A stretch of DNA of 64,000 bases from Hahella sp. HN01 (GCF_018986435.1 NZ_JAHMIN010000007.1:27230-91229), one strand, 5' to 3'. Numbered from the stretch's first letter, positions 34,688 to 45,157 are shown. The notes: generated by a model not told the origin, from the letters alone. Numbers and translations are program-made.

Positions 34688-36004
34688 ATGACCTTTCGTA
34701 TTCTTCATACCTCGGACTGGCACCTTGGCCAGCACTTTTTCGGTAAAACGCGGGCGGACGAGCATGCCATGTTTTTCAACTGGCTGTTGGAGCAAGTCCA
34801 GGTGCATGAGGTGGATGCTTTAATCGTCGCGGGCGATATTTTCGACACGGGAGCGCCGCCCAGTTATGCGAGGGAGTTGTACAACCGCTTTGTTGTGGAG
34901 TTACAGCGGACGGACTGCCAGTTGGTGCTGCTGGCGGGGAATCATGACTCTGTCGCCACGCTTAATGAATCCAAAGATCTGCTGGCCTGTCTGAATGTGC
35001 ATGTTGTGGCGGGTATGCCGGAAACGCCAGAGAACAACGTGCTGTTGTTGAATGATCGCAATGAAGAGCCGGGCGCTATTCTGTGTGCGGTTCCCTTCCT
35101 GCGGCAGCGGGATCTCACCACCAGCAAGGCGGGACAGGACGGTGTTGAGAAACAGCAGGCGCTGCAGCAGGCGATTGCCGATTACTATGCGCGCCTGTTT
35201 CAGTTGGCGCAGGCGCGTCGTGAGGAGTTCGGCGAGGCGCTACCCATTATCGCCACGGGTCATCTAACGACGGTGGGGGCGGAACTCTCGGAGTCTGTAC
35301 GGGATATCTATATTGGCGCTTTGGACGCGTTTCCTTCCGGCGCCTTTCCTCCCGTGGACTACCTCGCTTTAGGCCACATTCATCGCTCACAGAAGGTGGG
35401 CGGTCAGGAGCATATTCGCTATAGCGGCTCGCCCATTCCTCTGAGTTTTGATGAGGCGGAGCAAACCAAATCGGTATTGATGGCGGACTTTGAAGATGGG
35501 CGTTTGCAACAAGTGACGCCACTGGAGACGCCCTGTTTTCAGCCGATGCAAGTGATTCGCGGCGATCTGAAGTCTATAGAGAAACAGCTGGGCTCCATTG
35601 TTGCGCCCAATTCGCAACTGTCGCTGTTCAGCAATGCGGATAAGGTCTGGGTCGATATCGAGGTGGCGGCGACTCAGGACTATCTCGATGATTTGCAGCG
35701 CCGCATCCAGGAGATGGTTGGCGCTCTGCCGGTGGAAGTGCTTTTGGTGCGTCGCGAACGCAAGAATAAGGGGCTCAGACTGGAGCGGCTGGAGAAAGAA
35801 ACCCTGGCGGAGCTGACGGTGGAAGAGGTTTTTGAACGCCGCCTCGCTCAGGAAGTCTGGGAAGGAGAAGATGCGGAGGCGCGGAGGCAGCGCCTGATTG
35901 GGATGTTTCGTCTGGTGGAGAGTGATGTGCTTGCGGACGGCGTGGAAGCGGAAGTTATCGCTGAATCCAGTGTTGAAGCCTCTGTGACGGGGGACGATGC
36001 ATGA
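34688..36004 (+). CDS. sbcD: Exonuclease SbcCD subunit D
   Basis: A 438-residue Mre11-type nuclease subunit. Phosphoesterase motifs are all present: [39 protein letters not shown] and [10 protein letters not shown], followed by [10 protein letters not shown]. It cuts hairpins and DNA ends using Mn and works as a heterodimer with SbcC. Its last codons overlap the start of sbcC (ATGA). The C-terminal 60 residues are acidic. Confidence 0.96.
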   Translation: MTFRILHTSDWHLGQHFFGKTRADEHAMFFNWLLEQVQVHEVDALIVAGDIFDTGAPPSYARELYNRFVVELQRTDCQLVLLAGNHDSVATLNESKDLLACLNVHVVAGMPETPENNVLLLNDRNEEPGAILCAVPFLRQRDLTTSKAGQDGVEKQQALQQAIADYYARLFQLAQARREEFGEALPIIATGHLTTVGAELSESVRDIYIGALDAFPSGAFPPVDYLALGHIHRSQKVGGQEHIRYSGSPIPLSFDEAEQTKSVLMADFEDGRLQQVTPLETPCFQPMQVIRGDLKSIEKQLGSIVAPNSQLSLFSNADKVWVDIEVAATQDYLDDLQRRIQEMVGALPVEVLLVRRERKNKGLRLERLEKETLAELTVEEVFERRLAQEVWEGEDAEARRQRLIGMFRLVESDVLADGVEAEVIAESSVEASVTGDDA

Positions 36005-39000
36005 GAATTTTGAGTCTTCGCCTCAAGAACCTGAACTCCCTCAAAGGCGAGTGGAAAATAGACTTCAGAGCAGACCCTTTTCATAGCAATGGGCTGTTCG
36101 CCATTACCGGACCGACCGGCGCTGGCAAAACAACATTGCTGGATGCGATCTGTCTTGCGTTGTATCACCAGACGCCACGCATCAACGTCTCACCCATGAA
36201 CAATGAGATCATGACCAGGCACACTGCGGAGTGTCTCGCCGAGGTCGAGTTTGAAGTGAAAGGCGAGGCCTATCGCGCTTTTTGGAGCCAGCGACGTGCG
36301 CGCAATCTGGCGGAAGGTCGGTTTCAGCCGCCTCAGGTCGAGCTGGCGACAGCGGACGGTAAGATCCTGGCGGATAAAGTGAAGGATAAGCTGACCCTGA
36401 TTGCAGAGTTAACGGGTCTGGACTTCGTCCGGTTCACCAAGTCCATGTTACTGGCGCAGGGCGGCTTTGCGGCGTTTTTGAACGCCCCTGCGAATGAACG
36501 CGCCGAGTTGCTGGAAGAGCTGACCGGCACAGAGATCTACGGCAAGATTTCCGCCCGGGTCTTTGAGCGCCAGCGTGACGCAAAAGGCGAGTTGGAACGA
36601 CTGCGGGCGAAGGCGGAAGGGCAGGACCTGCTCAGCGACGATGAGCTGACAGCCTACTATGAAGAAGCGGCGGCCCTCGACACTCAGGAAAAAACAGATA
36701 CCGAACGCCTTGAGACTTTGCGGGCGCAGAAACAGTGGCTGGACCGATTGACCCAGGCGCAGCAGTCCTTCAATGAAGCTGAACGGCGTCTTACCGAGGC
36801 GACGGCGCGACTGGAGCAGGAGAAAGCTGACTTAGGGCGACTGGCGCTGAGTGAGCCGGCGGAGAAGTTGCGTCCTTTCTATAAAGACTTCCAGCAGGCC
36901 CATGACGCTTATGCGCAGACGGAAAGGCATATCAAGTCTCTGACGGAAAGCCTGGAATTAGCTCGCGAAGAGCTGGAGCGCAAATCCTCTGAACTTGCGT
37001 CGGCGAAACAAGCGTTGATGCAATTGCAGACGCAACGGGAAGAGTTGGAAAGCCTGGTGGCGGAAAAGGTCATGCCTCTGGATCAGGCGATCGAACAACT
37101 CAGTTCTCTGATGCGGCAGCAACAAGAAACTGTCACTGAGACCCTGCGACGCCAAGAGGAATCTGGAGAGCAGGAAAAAGCCCTATCTCTCCAGTTGAAG
37201 GCGTTACGGGAGGAGATCCAAGAGGCGAACGAATACCTCGAAAACAGGCGCTCCCATAAGCGATTGCCGGAGAATCTGCCGTTATGGCGGGAGCGTCTGG
37301 CGCAGCGAACAAAAGCGACGGTTGAGCTGACCAAGTTGCAAGAGGCTGCCAGCACGCGTCAGGCGGAGCATCGCCAGCAGGAGGCGGAGTCTGTTCGTTT
37401 ACAGGAGGCGCAGGCTACGGCGCACAGCGTTCTGGAAGAGCGTCGTCAGACCGTCGCCGCGACTCAGCAAGCCATACTCGATGTATTGTCGGGAGTGACC
37501 GAGGCAGACCTGCGTGAACGCCTGGCGTCAATGCAAAAAAGCCGCACGGATCGCTTTCGGCTGGGACGTTTGGCGGATGATCACGGCAAACGTAATCAGG
37601 AGTTAACGGCGCTGAATGCGCAACTCAGCCAGCGCGAGAACGAGTTAGAGCAAGGAAAGCAGTCTCTGGCGTTGATGCGTAAGCAGTATAAAGCGGAGAA
37701 GACGCATCTGGATGACCTGGATCGTCTGCTACAGCAAGAGCGTCAGATTGCTTCGCTCAGCGAGCATCGCGCCCGCCTGAGCCCCGGAGAGCCTTGCCCT
37801 TTGTGCGGCTCTCACGAGCATCCCGGCATCGCGGCTTATGAAGCGCAGCGGGAGTCCGACACAGAAAAACGCCTGCAAGAGAAGCGCAAGCAATTGCAGG
37901 AATTGGAGGACAAGGGCAAGAAGCTGAACGAAGCGGCGGCCCGACTGTCCAGTGAGTTGGAGTTGGGGGTGGCAAGCCGCGGCAAGTTGAATCAGGAAAT
38001 GGCTGCTCTGAAGGATGAGTGGACGCAGTTGTGTCAGGAGTTCGGCGTCAATCTGGCGATTGATGCGCCTGCGGGCGCCCAAAACGGTGTTGATGTTTAT
38101 TTACAGAAAGAAGAAGCCAAAGAAAATGCTCTGGCGGAGCGTGTGCGGTCGTTGGAGCAAACGGAAAAACAACTGCAGCAAGCTAAAGAGTCCGCGACTG
38201 CTGCGGAGCAGGAACTTGGCGAGATCCGCAGAAAGTTAGAGCTGCAGCAGCGCGATCTACTGAATCTCGGCAAAGAGATTGATGCGCACCTTGCGCAGCA
38301 GACCGAGCAACGCTCTGTGCTGAGCGCCCTTGAACAGGGGCTGACGGAAGCGTTTTCCAGTATGGGCTATGGGATGCCCCAGGAGGATGAGCAGGACGCC
38401 TGGCTGGAGGCGCGTAATGCCGAAGCGCGAGAGTATCAGGCCCGCCAGGAGAAGCTGGAGCAGGGCGTGAAACAAGCCGGGGATCTGGAGCGTCAGCGGG
38501 AGCATGTAGCGGAGAAAACCGCGGATATCGCACAAACCTTAAAAGGATTGCAGGAAAACTTGGCGCAGACGGAAATGGCGTTGGCGGAGAAAAAGACGCA
38601 GCGTCAGGCATTATTTGGCGACAAGTCGCCGACGGAAGAGCGTAAGCGTATGCAGGAGCAATTGGCGGCGGCGGAGAAGCGTTGGGCCACATTGCAGGAA
38701 GCCAAAGAAATGGCCGACACTGCGCTGCAGCAGCACTTGGGACGTGAGGAAGTGTTGAAGACGCAGCTGGGCTCACAGCGTGCTCTATTGTCCGATGCGG
38801 AACGCTTATGGAGCGAAGCGCTCGCCGCAAGCCGCTTTGCGGATCAAGCTGCTTTTGAACAGGCGTTGATTAATGAAGACGAGCGACAGGCGCTGTCGGT
38901 ATTAAAGCAGGAGCTGGATCAACAGAAGGATCGAGCGGCCACCCTGAAGCAGCGTGCGGAAGCAGAATTGAATGCGTTGTTGGCGGCGCCAGCGACTCAG

Positions 39001-39690
39001 TTAAAAGAGTCTGAGTTGGCGGAGCAGCTGCAAGCCCTCACGGATGGCCTGAAAGCCATTAGTCAAAAACAGGGTGAAATCAAACAGCTATTACAAAGCG
39101 ATCAGTCCAGGCGGATGAGTCGGCAAAAGCTGCTGGTCGATATTGAGTCGCAACAGCAGCGCTACGACGACTGGGCGTATTTGAGCAGCCTCATAGGGGC
39201 GGCGGACGGCGCCAAGTTCCGCCGTTATGCGCAAGGCCTGACTTTGGACCATCTGGTCTATCTCGCCAATCAGCATTTAAGTCGCTTACATGGTCGTTAT
39301 GAATTGGAGCGCCGTGAAGGCGAAGCTCTTGAGCTGCAAGTGGTGGATACCTGGCAGGCGGATACCGTCAGAGATACCAAAACCTTGTCTGGCGGGGAGA
39401 GCTTCCTGGTGAGCCTGGCTTTGGCGTTGGCCTTGTCTGATTTAGTCAGCCATAAAACCAGCATTGACTCACTATTTCTGGACGAAGGCTTCGGCACTCT
39501 GGACAGCGAGACCTTGGAGGTGGCGCTGGATGCCTTGGACTGCCTGAACGCCAGCGGCAAGATGATCGGCGTCATCAGTCATGTAGAGGCGATGAAAGAG
39601 CGTATTTCCGTACAGATCAAAGTGAAGAAGATGAGCGGGTTAGGCGTTAGCCGGTTGGATAACCGGTACTGTCTGGAAGGCGCTATGTAG
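36001..39690 (+). CDS. sbcC: Exonuclease SbcCD subunit C
   Basis: A 1229-residue Rad50-type SMC-like ATPase. Walker [10 protein letters not shown] lies at 37-45; long coiled coils flank the zinc hook CPLC (Cys 599 and 602); the C-terminus has the signature [18 protein letters not shown] and Walker [14 protein letters not shown]. It tethers DNA ends and powers SbcD. Length is slightly above that of E. coli SbcC. The gene ends with a strong bidirectional terminator. Confidence 0.96.
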   Translation: MRILSLRLKNLNSLKGEWKIDFRADPFHSNGLFAITGPTGAGKTTLLDAICLALYHQTPRINVSPMNNEIMTRHTAECLAEVEFEVKGEAYRAFWSQRRARNLAEGRFQPPQVELATADGKILADKVKDKLTLIAELTGLDFVRFTKSMLLAQGGFAAFLNAPANERAELLEELTGTEIYGKISARVFERQRDAKGELERLRAKAEGQDLLSDDELTAYYEEAAALDTQEKTDTERLETLRAQKQWLDRLTQAQQSFNEAERRLTEATARLEQEKADLGRLALSEPAEKLRPFYKDFQQAHDAYAQTERHIKSLTESLELAREELERKSSELASAKQALMQLQTQREELESLVAEKVMPLDQAIEQLSSLMRQQQETVTETLRRQEESGEQEKALSLQLKALREEIQEANEYLENRRSHKRLPENLPLWRERLAQRTKATVELTKLQEAASTRQAEHRQQEAESVRLQEAQATAHSVLEERRQTVAATQQAILDVLSGVTEADLRERLASMQKSRTDRFRLGRLADDHGKRNQELTALNAQLSQRENELEQGKQSLALMRKQYKAEKTHLDDLDRLLQQERQIASLSEHRARLSPGEPCPLCGSHEHPGIAAYEAQRESDTEKRLQEKRKQLQELEDKGKKLNEAAARLSSELELGVASRGKLNQEMAALKDEWTQLCQEFGVNLAIDAPAGAQNGVDVYLQKEEAKENALAERVRSLEQTEKQLQQAKESATAAEQELGEIRRKLELQQRDLLNLGKEIDAHLAQQTEQRSVLSALEQGLTEAFSSMGYGMPQEDEQDAWLEARNAEAREYQARQEKLEQGVKQAGDLERQREHVAEKTADIAQTLKGLQENLAQTEMALAEKKTQRQALFGDKSPTEERKRMQEQLAAAEKRWATLQEAKEMADTALQQHLGREEVLKTQLGSQRALLSDAERLWSEALAASRFADQAAFEQALINEDERQALSVLKQELDQQKDRAATLKQRAEAELNALLAAPATQLKESELAEQLQALTDGLKAISQKQGEIKQLLQSDQSRRMSRQKLLVDIESQQQRYDDWAYLSSLIGAADGAKFRRYAQGLTLDHLVYLANQHLSRLHGRYELERREGEALELQVVDTWQADTVRDTKTLSGGESFLVSLALALALSDLVSHKTSIDSLFLDEGFGTLDSETLEVALDALDCLNASGKMIGVISHVEAMKERISVQIKVKKMSGLGVSRLDNRYCLEGAM

Positions 39691-39720
39691 GGCGCGATTC
39701 GGAAGAAATTGAAGGCAATA

Positions 39721-39750
39721 AAAAACCGAGGCGTTCGCCTCGGTTTTTTT
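39721..39750. terminator. Bidirectional intrinsic terminator
   Basis: CCGAGGC and GCCTCGG pair around a four-base loop, flanked by A-run on the left and seven T on the right, so it works on both strands. It serves sbcC (plus) and the small unknown gene (minus) which converge on it. Confidence 0.88.
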
Positions 39751-39756
39751 GTCCGC

Positions 39757-39981
39757 TTAGAGCAGGATATGCACTTTGCGGGGGTCGCTCTCAAGTCCGA
39801 AGAAGTTGGTGATTTTCTTTTCACCATCTTGCACTAATTCACGGACTTCTGAGGCTGATAATTCTTCCGGGATATTACGGGGCATCAGTTCCCGTAACTC
39901 GCCGCCGAATGCGTAAAAAAACAGCTCGAGTCCGCTTGGATGAATGGCGTTTCTTTGGCTGCTATTGATTATCCAGTCCAC
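39757..39981 (-). CDS. Small hypothetical protein
   Basis: A 74-residue protein starting with GTG. The composition is protein-like: GLELFFYAFGGELRELMP, then IPEELSASEVRELVQDGEKKITNFFG, mostly helical with an acidic surface. I do not recognise the family. No clear ribosome site precedes the GTG. The shared terminator downstream supports transcription on this strand. Confidence 0.5.
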   Translation of the reverse strand: MDWIINSSQRNAIHPSGLELFFYAFGGELRELMPRNIPEELSASEVRELVQDGEKKITNFFGLESDPRKVHILL

Positions 39982-40139
39982 AACACTAACCGTATATGTT
40001 TCTATGTATTCGAGAGTAGTCTAAAGAATCAGTCGGTTAGCGGTCTGTAGTGGATTCTCTGTAAGCATTATTGCTTAAGGCTGGAAACGCAGATATAAGC
40101 CTGGGCGAACTTGCTGTTCGCCCTTGAAAAACAAGGCTT

Positions 40140-41177
40140 TTAGCCATTGCAGCGTTTGAGGGCGGGGATAGCTTTGCGCATATCCTGCAAACTGAATTCC
40201 TGGTGAGCAAGCGACGACTTTTGCTCACCTAATACCAGGTAAACGTGCAGCATTTTGCTCTTTTCCAGTTGCTCGCTCAGGTCCGACAAGACAAGCGTGC
40301 GGGTAGGGTAATCCTGTTGTGAGAAAGTCATCAGCTTGGACTGGTCCAGGCGTAGGCCTACGCCGCGTTTTTTCAGGAAAATGTCTGATGAGGCGTAAAC
40401 GACAAAGCGGCCCGGCTCCAAGGATAACCATATTTGAGAGGTGTGGTCGCCGATTTCCACCTGGCGGGTTGGCGTGCTGAGGCGGCAGCTGTCCGGGTGT
40501 TCTCCATCCCAGTTGCGCTCCAGGGTCCAAATGCCGAATGAAGCGACGCTCTGACTCAGCGCGGCTGTCGTGGAGGAACGTTCGATAGAGGTAGGCTGAG
40601 CTTTGACTTCCACGACCTTCAGTGACCCGGCTTCTTCATCTACAACATCTTCACTTTGCCCTACCGCCTTAGCGTTGGCTTGCTCTGGCGAAGGCTTTGA
40701 ATCTTGCGCTATCGCCAGCATGGGCTGTGAAGTCGCCTGTTGATCATGGGAGGCTTCCGCCGTCGGTGGCGTAAGTGCGGAGGCTGCTGTCGTCTTTGTG
40801 ACGATAGTGGGCTCTTTACTGGTTTGCGTTGCAGGTTGGAGTGAATCCTCGTGCGCTAACGCCGCTGTGTCATGTCCAGCCGCAGGAGGCTCGCTACTGA
40901 TGATTTCTAGTGAAACGATAGATTGTTCGAACTCGTGGCCTTCGATGGCTTCTTCAGGTGTTGAGACAGCTGCAGTCTGAGTCTGAGAGATGGACTCATT
41001 GGGGACGACAATCTCTTCCGCTTGGCTGATCTCCTCTTGTGGCGCGGAGGGCTCCGCGTCTTGCCACCAGGAAGTCGCACACCCGTGCAGGCTGACGACC
41101 AGACTGACGAAAAGGCTGAAACGAATTGTGTTGTGGAGACGACGGGAGAACTGCGACTTTATTATTGTTAGTGGCAT
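40140..41177 (-). CDS. Lipoprotein with disordered linker and C-terminal beta domain
   Basis: A 345-residue protein from the ATG at 41177, which is preceded by CAGGGT and gives a lipoprotein signal ending LHGC. An upstream ATG at 41294 would bury this signal. Residues of about 30-210 are low-complexity, rich in Ala, Glu, Thr, Ser and Gln, so probably a flexible tether. The last 130 residues form a compact domain (FGIWTLERNWDG, a Cys, QVEIGDHTSQIWLSLEPG, and RCNG at the end). Its layout resembles IalB-like envelope proteins, but that is only an impression. It is probably outer-membrane anchored. Codon use is ordinary. Confidence 0.65.
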   Translation of the reverse strand: MPLTIIKSQFSRRLHNTIRFSLFVSLVVSLHGCATSWWQDAEPSAPQEEISQAEEIVVPNESISQTQTAAVSTPEEAIEGHEFEQSIVSLEIISSEPPAAGHDTAALAHEDSLQPATQTSKEPTIVTKTTAASALTPPTAEASHDQQATSQPMLAIAQDSKPSPEQANAKAVGQSEDVVDEEAGSLKVVEVKAQPTSIERSSTTAALSQSVASFGIWTLERNWDGEHPDSCRLSTPTRQVEIGDHTSQIWLSLEPGRFVVYASSDIFLKKRGVGLRLDQSKLMTFSQQDYPTRTLVLSDLSEQLEKSKMLHVYLVLGEQKSSLAHQEFSLQDMRKAIPALKRCNG

Positions 41178-41340
41178 GGCTGTTACCCTGAAATAGGCGT
41201 TGCTGAATCGATATGACAGCTGTTGACTGTGCAGGCTAGCACTTAATTTCAGGGCAAACTGATAAGCAGTCCTCGAAAAAAATGGGTTATTCACATGGCG
41301 GCGACAAGCCCGCCGCTTCTGTTATCGCAGGCGAGACAAA

Positions 41341-41367
41341 TAAAAAGCCGCTACTTGTCCGCCGGCT
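41341..41367 (-). terminator. Probable terminator after the beta-lactamase gene
   Basis: AGCCG and CGGCT form a short stem with a 12-base loop, followed by UUUUUA on the minus strand, 12 bases after the beta-lactamase stop. Confidence 0.5.
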
Positions 41368-41378
41368 GAATAACGCCT

Positions 41379-42191
41379 CTATGGCAGAATCCCCTCCGAT
41401 GTCATGATGCGTCGGGGAATGCTTTTTCTGAACGCCAGCTTTTCATTCTTGTCGATATCGAAATTGGCGGCGAAGAAATACAGATCAGCGCCTTTTTCCA
41501 CCCATCCGACCCACCAGGCCAAACCAGGTTTGGTTGCATCGTTGTATCCTGGCATGCCCAGGCTATAGCCGGTTTTACTCCTTAATAAAAAGGTGTTGGC
41601 GGCTTCGGTCAGCAGCGCCTCTTGTACGATCAGTTGATTGCGTTCAGAAAATGGCAGTCCGGCGTAATAAAGGCGGGACAGGAATTCAATTTGCTCCGCG
41701 GCGGATATTCGCAGCGCGCCATCAAGCCAGAAGTGGTCCGCGCCGCCGCTGATATCGGCGTTACCATAGTTCACTTGAGCGACATGATGGCGCATGCGTT
41801 CTTCGCCAATCTTTATCGCGAGTTCCTGAAAAACCGGCTCGACGGAGTTTTGCATGGCTCCACGTAAGCTGAAGTCGTCTTCCCATATTTTGAACGGGCG
41901 TTTTTGCCCATCCCAGTGAAACACTTCCCGGCCGTCTTTCAAAACTCCGGTCTCCAATGCAATCAGCGCCTCCAGGATTTTGAATGTGGAGGCAGGGACA
42001 AAGCTCTCTGAGGCGCGCTGTAGATCGCTGGTCTGACAGTTGTCCGCATTTTGTCGGCAAAGCACGAAGACGCCCTGAACCTGCGCGTTGCGGAAAAACT
42101 CGCGCCAGTCGCTGCGCTCCGTTAGCTCGCGGGCGTAAAGAGAAGAGCAGAAACATAAAAAATAAAGGGTAATCAGAAAGCGCCGTAACAT
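41379..42191 (-). CDS. Class D (OXA-type) beta-lactamase
   Basis: A 270-residue serine beta-lactamase. From the ATG at 42191 (preceded by CGGAG) there is a signal peptide ending LYA. All class D motifs are present: STFK (68-71) with the nucleophile Ser and the Lys that is normally carboxylated, SVE at 116-118, YGN (142-144), KTG (206-208) and a WVGW segment (227-230). It would hydrolyse penicillins in the periplasm; its spectrum cannot be judged. Context is chromosomal with no mobile element nearby, so it looks intrinsic. Closest relatives are probably environmental class D enzymes. Confidence 0.93.
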   Translation of the reverse strand: MLRRFLITLYFLCFCSSLYARELTERSDWREFFRNAQVQGVFVLCRQNADNCQTSDLQRASESFVPASTFKILEALIALETGVLKDGREVFHWDGQKRPFKIWEDDFSLRGAMQNSVEPVFQELAIKIGEERMRHHVAQVNYGNADISGGADHFWLDGALRISAAEQIEFLSRLYYAGLPFSERNQLIVQEALLTEAANTFLLRSKTGYSLGMPGYNDATKPGLAWWVGWVEKGADLYFFAANFDIDKNEKLAFRKSIPRRIMTSEGILP

Positions 42192-42366
42192 GGTGCACTC
42201 CGAGTCTTGGGGCGGGGAGCGCATACTATTACGGCTGCGCAGGCCGCGCAATCAGGAAGCGCCGACATGGAAGGAAATATTTTACGTCAGTGGGCGCCAG
42301 GCGGATTCTTTGCAAACTAGCGGTTATGGTCCACTCTTAATGGAGGTGCCTTATCTATAAATAACT

Positions 42367-43488
42367 ATGAATCTCGCAACTGTAATGAAGTTCTTGCGCG
42401 GCTTCATTGTCGTCTGGGTTATCGCTTCGTCCGGTCTGTGTCATGCTGGCGCTCCGTCTGTCGGACGCTTGTCCGATACGGATTATTTCCTGTTTATATC
42501 ACCGTCTCCCGCTGAAAATATCTTCTGGGGGAAGACCGGCGCCTTCGCCAAAGACGTGGCGAAGGACCTGGGCGTCAAACTGGAAGTCATGTACGGGAAC
42601 GATCAACGCTTCAATGTGTTGAAAATGGGCATGGAGGCGCTGCAGCGTCCCAATCCGCCGAAGGTGATTATTGTTGGATACTTTTTTTCCATTACAGAAA
42701 AGCTCCTGCAGGAAGCTAATGCCCGAGACGTAGGCATATTTCTTGTCAACACCAGTGTGCCGGAGCGCGATCGGGTTCTGGTGGGACAGCCGCGTTCGGA
42801 GAAGTTTCCTAATTGGCTGGGACATATGTACCCCGACGATGAGGAGGTCGGCTATCTGGTCGCGGCGGAGTTACTGCGACAGGCTCAGGCAAAGTGGCCG
42901 CGAAAGGGCAGCTTTGACATGCTTGCGTTCAGTGGAGGCATGGATTCCACTGCGGCTTTGGACCGTAACGCCGGTTTGCGGCGGTTTCTGTCAGAGCACA
43001 CTGATAAGGTGAGCCTGAAACAACTGGTTTACGCCAACTGGTATTGGGATGAAGTGACGGCCCGCGCTCCGAAAATGTTGGAACGCTATCCCTCGGTGGA
43101 CCTGATTTGGGCCGCCAGTGACTTGATGGCGCTGGCGGCGCGCTCAGTCGCGCGGGAGCCGGAGCGCCTGATTGGCGGTGTGGACTGGTCGAATGAAGGG
43201 TTAGAAGGGGTAAAGGACGGGCGCCTGTCCCATAGTGTGGGTGGGCACTTTGTCGAAGCCGGCTGGGCGGTCGTGCTTCTGTATGATTATTTCAACGGCG
43301 TTGATTTTGCGGATTATCTGGGCGTCACCATTCGCACGCATCTGGCTATAGCGACGGCGGCCAACGTGGATAAGGCCATCGATGTCGTCACGGAAGCCCA
43401 CTGGGCTAAAGAGGATTTTCGCCGTTTCTCTTTATCGTTGCGACCGGAAAATAAGGGCTATCACTTCCACGACTTTTTTACTGAATAG
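42367..43488 (+). CDS. Periplasmic sugar-type binding protein (LuxP/RbsB-like), orphan
   Basis: A 373-residue protein with a signal peptide (cleavage about residue 27, CHA). The mature part has the type I periplasmic binding fold: FISPSPAENIFWGKTGAFAKDVAKDLG, then PKVIIVGYF, a DLIWAASDLMALAA hinge strand and GGVDWSNEGLEGVKDGRLSHSVGGHF. The order resembles RbsB and LuxP. There are no permease or ATPase genes nearby, so it may serve a sensor kinase or chemoreceptor. Its stop codon is directly adjacent to that of the convergent secretin-like gene, with zero bases between. Confidence 0.82.
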   Translation: MNLATVMKFLRGFIVVWVIASSGLCHAGAPSVGRLSDTDYFLFISPSPAENIFWGKTGAFAKDVAKDLGVKLEVMYGNDQRFNVLKMGMEALQRPNPPKVIIVGYFFSITEKLLQEANARDVGIFLVNTSVPERDRVLVGQPRSEKFPNWLGHMYPDDEEVGYLVAAELLRQAQAKWPRKGSFDMLAFSGGMDSTAALDRNAGLRRFLSEHTDKVSLKQLVYANWYWDEVTARAPKMLERYPSVDLIWAASDLMALAARSVAREPERLIGGVDWSNEGLEGVKDGRLSHSVGGHFVEAGWAVVLLYDYFNGVDFADYLGVTIRTHLAIATAANVDKAIDVVTEAHWAKEDFRRFSLSLRPENKGYHFHDFFTE

Positions 43489-44271
43489 CTAATTCCCCAA
43501 TAATTCAACTTTGATGAGAACGCTTTGTTCATCTGCGCTCTGTCTGCGTGTGGAATAGGTTATGCCGCTGTCTGAGCGGCTGCTGGTTAATGACGCGCCT
43601 CCCAGCTCCACCCACTCGCCGAGCTGGACGACGCGAATGGTGTCCAGGGAAGACGTATTGATGCGTTGCTGTTGAATGTCGTCGCGCTCGTTGCTTTGTG
43701 AGCGGACTTTCAATTCAACCCGGTTCTGTCCGGTCAGACGGGGCTCTACGTAGACGCCGCTGCTCAGGTCCAGATATTCCACGTTATCCACCAGTCGGCC
43801 ATTGATTCGTTGCGTCGTTCTGACAGGCTGCTTCTGGCCGGTATTGATAAAGGCGGAAGAGCCTTCCACGACGGTGAGCGTTTGCTGCCCGCCGCCCCGG
43901 GTGGAGTAGACTTTCTTGCCTGCTTCGACCCGCACCGATCCGCCTTCATTGCTGATGACGCCTGAGACGCCCCAGCCGCTGTTTTCTCCCAGCCGATTGC
44001 GGTCACGGCTGACAGTAATGAGAAACTGCCGTTGTGGGGTATCCAGTTGCATCACCAGGTCATGGATTTCCGCAATAACCGAGTCGTCTGCCCGAATCAG
44101 CAACTGGTTGCGATGTCCGCTGATATGGGCCTGATCCTCGGGGTACAGTTCCCGAATCTGGCGCGCCATGTCCTCTGCTGTTCGGTGTTGCAGTGTGATG
44201 GTTTCCAGACGCTGGGCCTGTGTCATGAGACTCAGGCCCAAAGCCAACAGCAATGTTATGGCGCGTAGCAT
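43489..44271 (-). CDS. Secretin N-domain (NolW-like) exported protein
   Basis: A 260-residue protein; the ATG at 44271 is preferred over 44277 because GGGAG lies seven bases before it. It has a signal peptide ending TQA and an N-terminal domain typical of secretin N0/N1 or NolW repeats: ITLQHRTAEDMARQIRELYP, NQLLIRADDSVIAEIHDLVMQLD. The rest is beta-rich (LSSGVYVEPRLTGQNRVELKVRSQ) and resembles a secretin-associated domain, but the membrane-spanning secretin core is absent. A periplasmic accessory or pilotin-like role is possible. It stands apart from any secretion genes. Confidence 0.75.
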   Translation of the reverse strand: MLRAITLLLALGLSLMTQAQRLETITLQHRTAEDMARQIRELYPEDQAHISGHRNQLLIRADDSVIAEIHDLVMQLDTPQRQFLITVSRDRNRLGENSGWGVSGVISNEGGSVRVEAGKKVYSTRGGGQQTLTVVEGSSAFINTGQKQPVRTTQRINGRLVDNVEYLDLSSGVYVEPRLTGQNRVELKVRSQSNERDDIQQQRINTSSLDTIRVVQLGEWVELGGASLTSSRSDSGITYSTRRQSADEQSVLIKVELLGN

Positions 44272-44354
44272 GTCCATACTCCCTCAATCGATTCTGGCCA
44301 GACCACGAAAAGTGGGAGGCGTGCTAACTGAGGATAATGGACGTCGCTGAGGAG

Positions 44355-45065
44355 TTAAAGAGTGGACGCTGCGCTTCCGCTGGTTTCTTGCCTGAGTCGC
44401 TCGCCGAAATTTTTCAACGCGTTCAGACGGGCGAGGCGTCGGGTTTCATACCTTTCTGAGTACATGAATGGTCGGGTTTGAGACGCTTTGCCGAAGGCGC
44501 GGGCGAAAGCGTAGAGATAGCCGTTGCGAACATCCACCAGAGAGCCTTCCAGGCGCACGTCCGACGACGTGTGATGCGCCGGGACCACCCACATGCCGAC
44601 CAGTGTGATGTTGAGAATGCTCAAAGGGTTGGCGTATTCCTCTTCACTGCTGTTGATGTCGAAAGCCAGCCAGGCGTGCGCCTGAAAGCGCGCTGCCTCC
44701 ATGCGCTGTTCTTCAAGTTGGCAGTTGTCATACTGATAGCAGTTTCTGCGCGACGACTCCGGCGCGACAAATAATTCAGACACCAGGCCGTTTTTTTTCA
44801 AGAAGGGCTTCCATGACTCGATTTCCTCAATCTCCTCCTGGCTCCACGGGTTGTCATTGGCGGGTTGTGGTACGTACAACCGCAATGGAAGCTCGGCTTG
44901 CGGTTTCAGTGCGTCGATTTCTTTGACCGAGTCAGCCCGTGCGTACTCTTTGGGCTGTCCAGACTCGGCGGATATTCCTTCCATTGCGGCGCGATTGAAG
45001 TGAGAAGAGGTGGCGCAGCCACTGAGGTAAAGAAGAGTGATAGCGGCTAAAGCAAGTTTTTTCAT
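44355..45065 (-). CDS. Hypothetical lipoprotein
   Basis: A 236-residue protein with a lipoprotein signal and lipobox LSGC (14-17). The mature part has a SWKPFLKKNGLVSELFVAPESS segment and a two-Cys element (NCYQYDNC), and it ends in a beta-sheet-like region (LSILNITLVGMWVVPAHHTSSDVRLEGSLVDVRNGYLYAFA). The last pattern resembles lipoproteins that assemble oligomers from paralogous subunits. No family can be named with confidence. It lies 78 bases upstream of the secretin N-domain gene in the same direction, so they may be transcribed together. Confidence 0.68.
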   Translation of the reverse strand: MKKLALAAITLLYLSGCATSSHFNRAAMEGISAESGQPKEYARADSVKEIDALKPQAELPLRLYVPQPANDNPWSQEEIEEIESWKPFLKKNGLVSELFVAPESSRRNCYQYDNCQLEEQRMEAARFQAHAWLAFDINSSEEEYANPLSILNITLVGMWVVPAHHTSSDVRLEGSLVDVRNGYLYAFARAFGKASQTRPFMYSERYETRRLARLNALKNFGERLRQETSGSAASTL

Positions 45066-45157
45066 GATCGGTTCCTAGTGCTGATTGCGGCGGTAGCGGC
45101 GCTTGACGCAGCCTTTGATTCCCGGTCAGCATAGCGATCTGGAAAGAGGCCTAAAAA

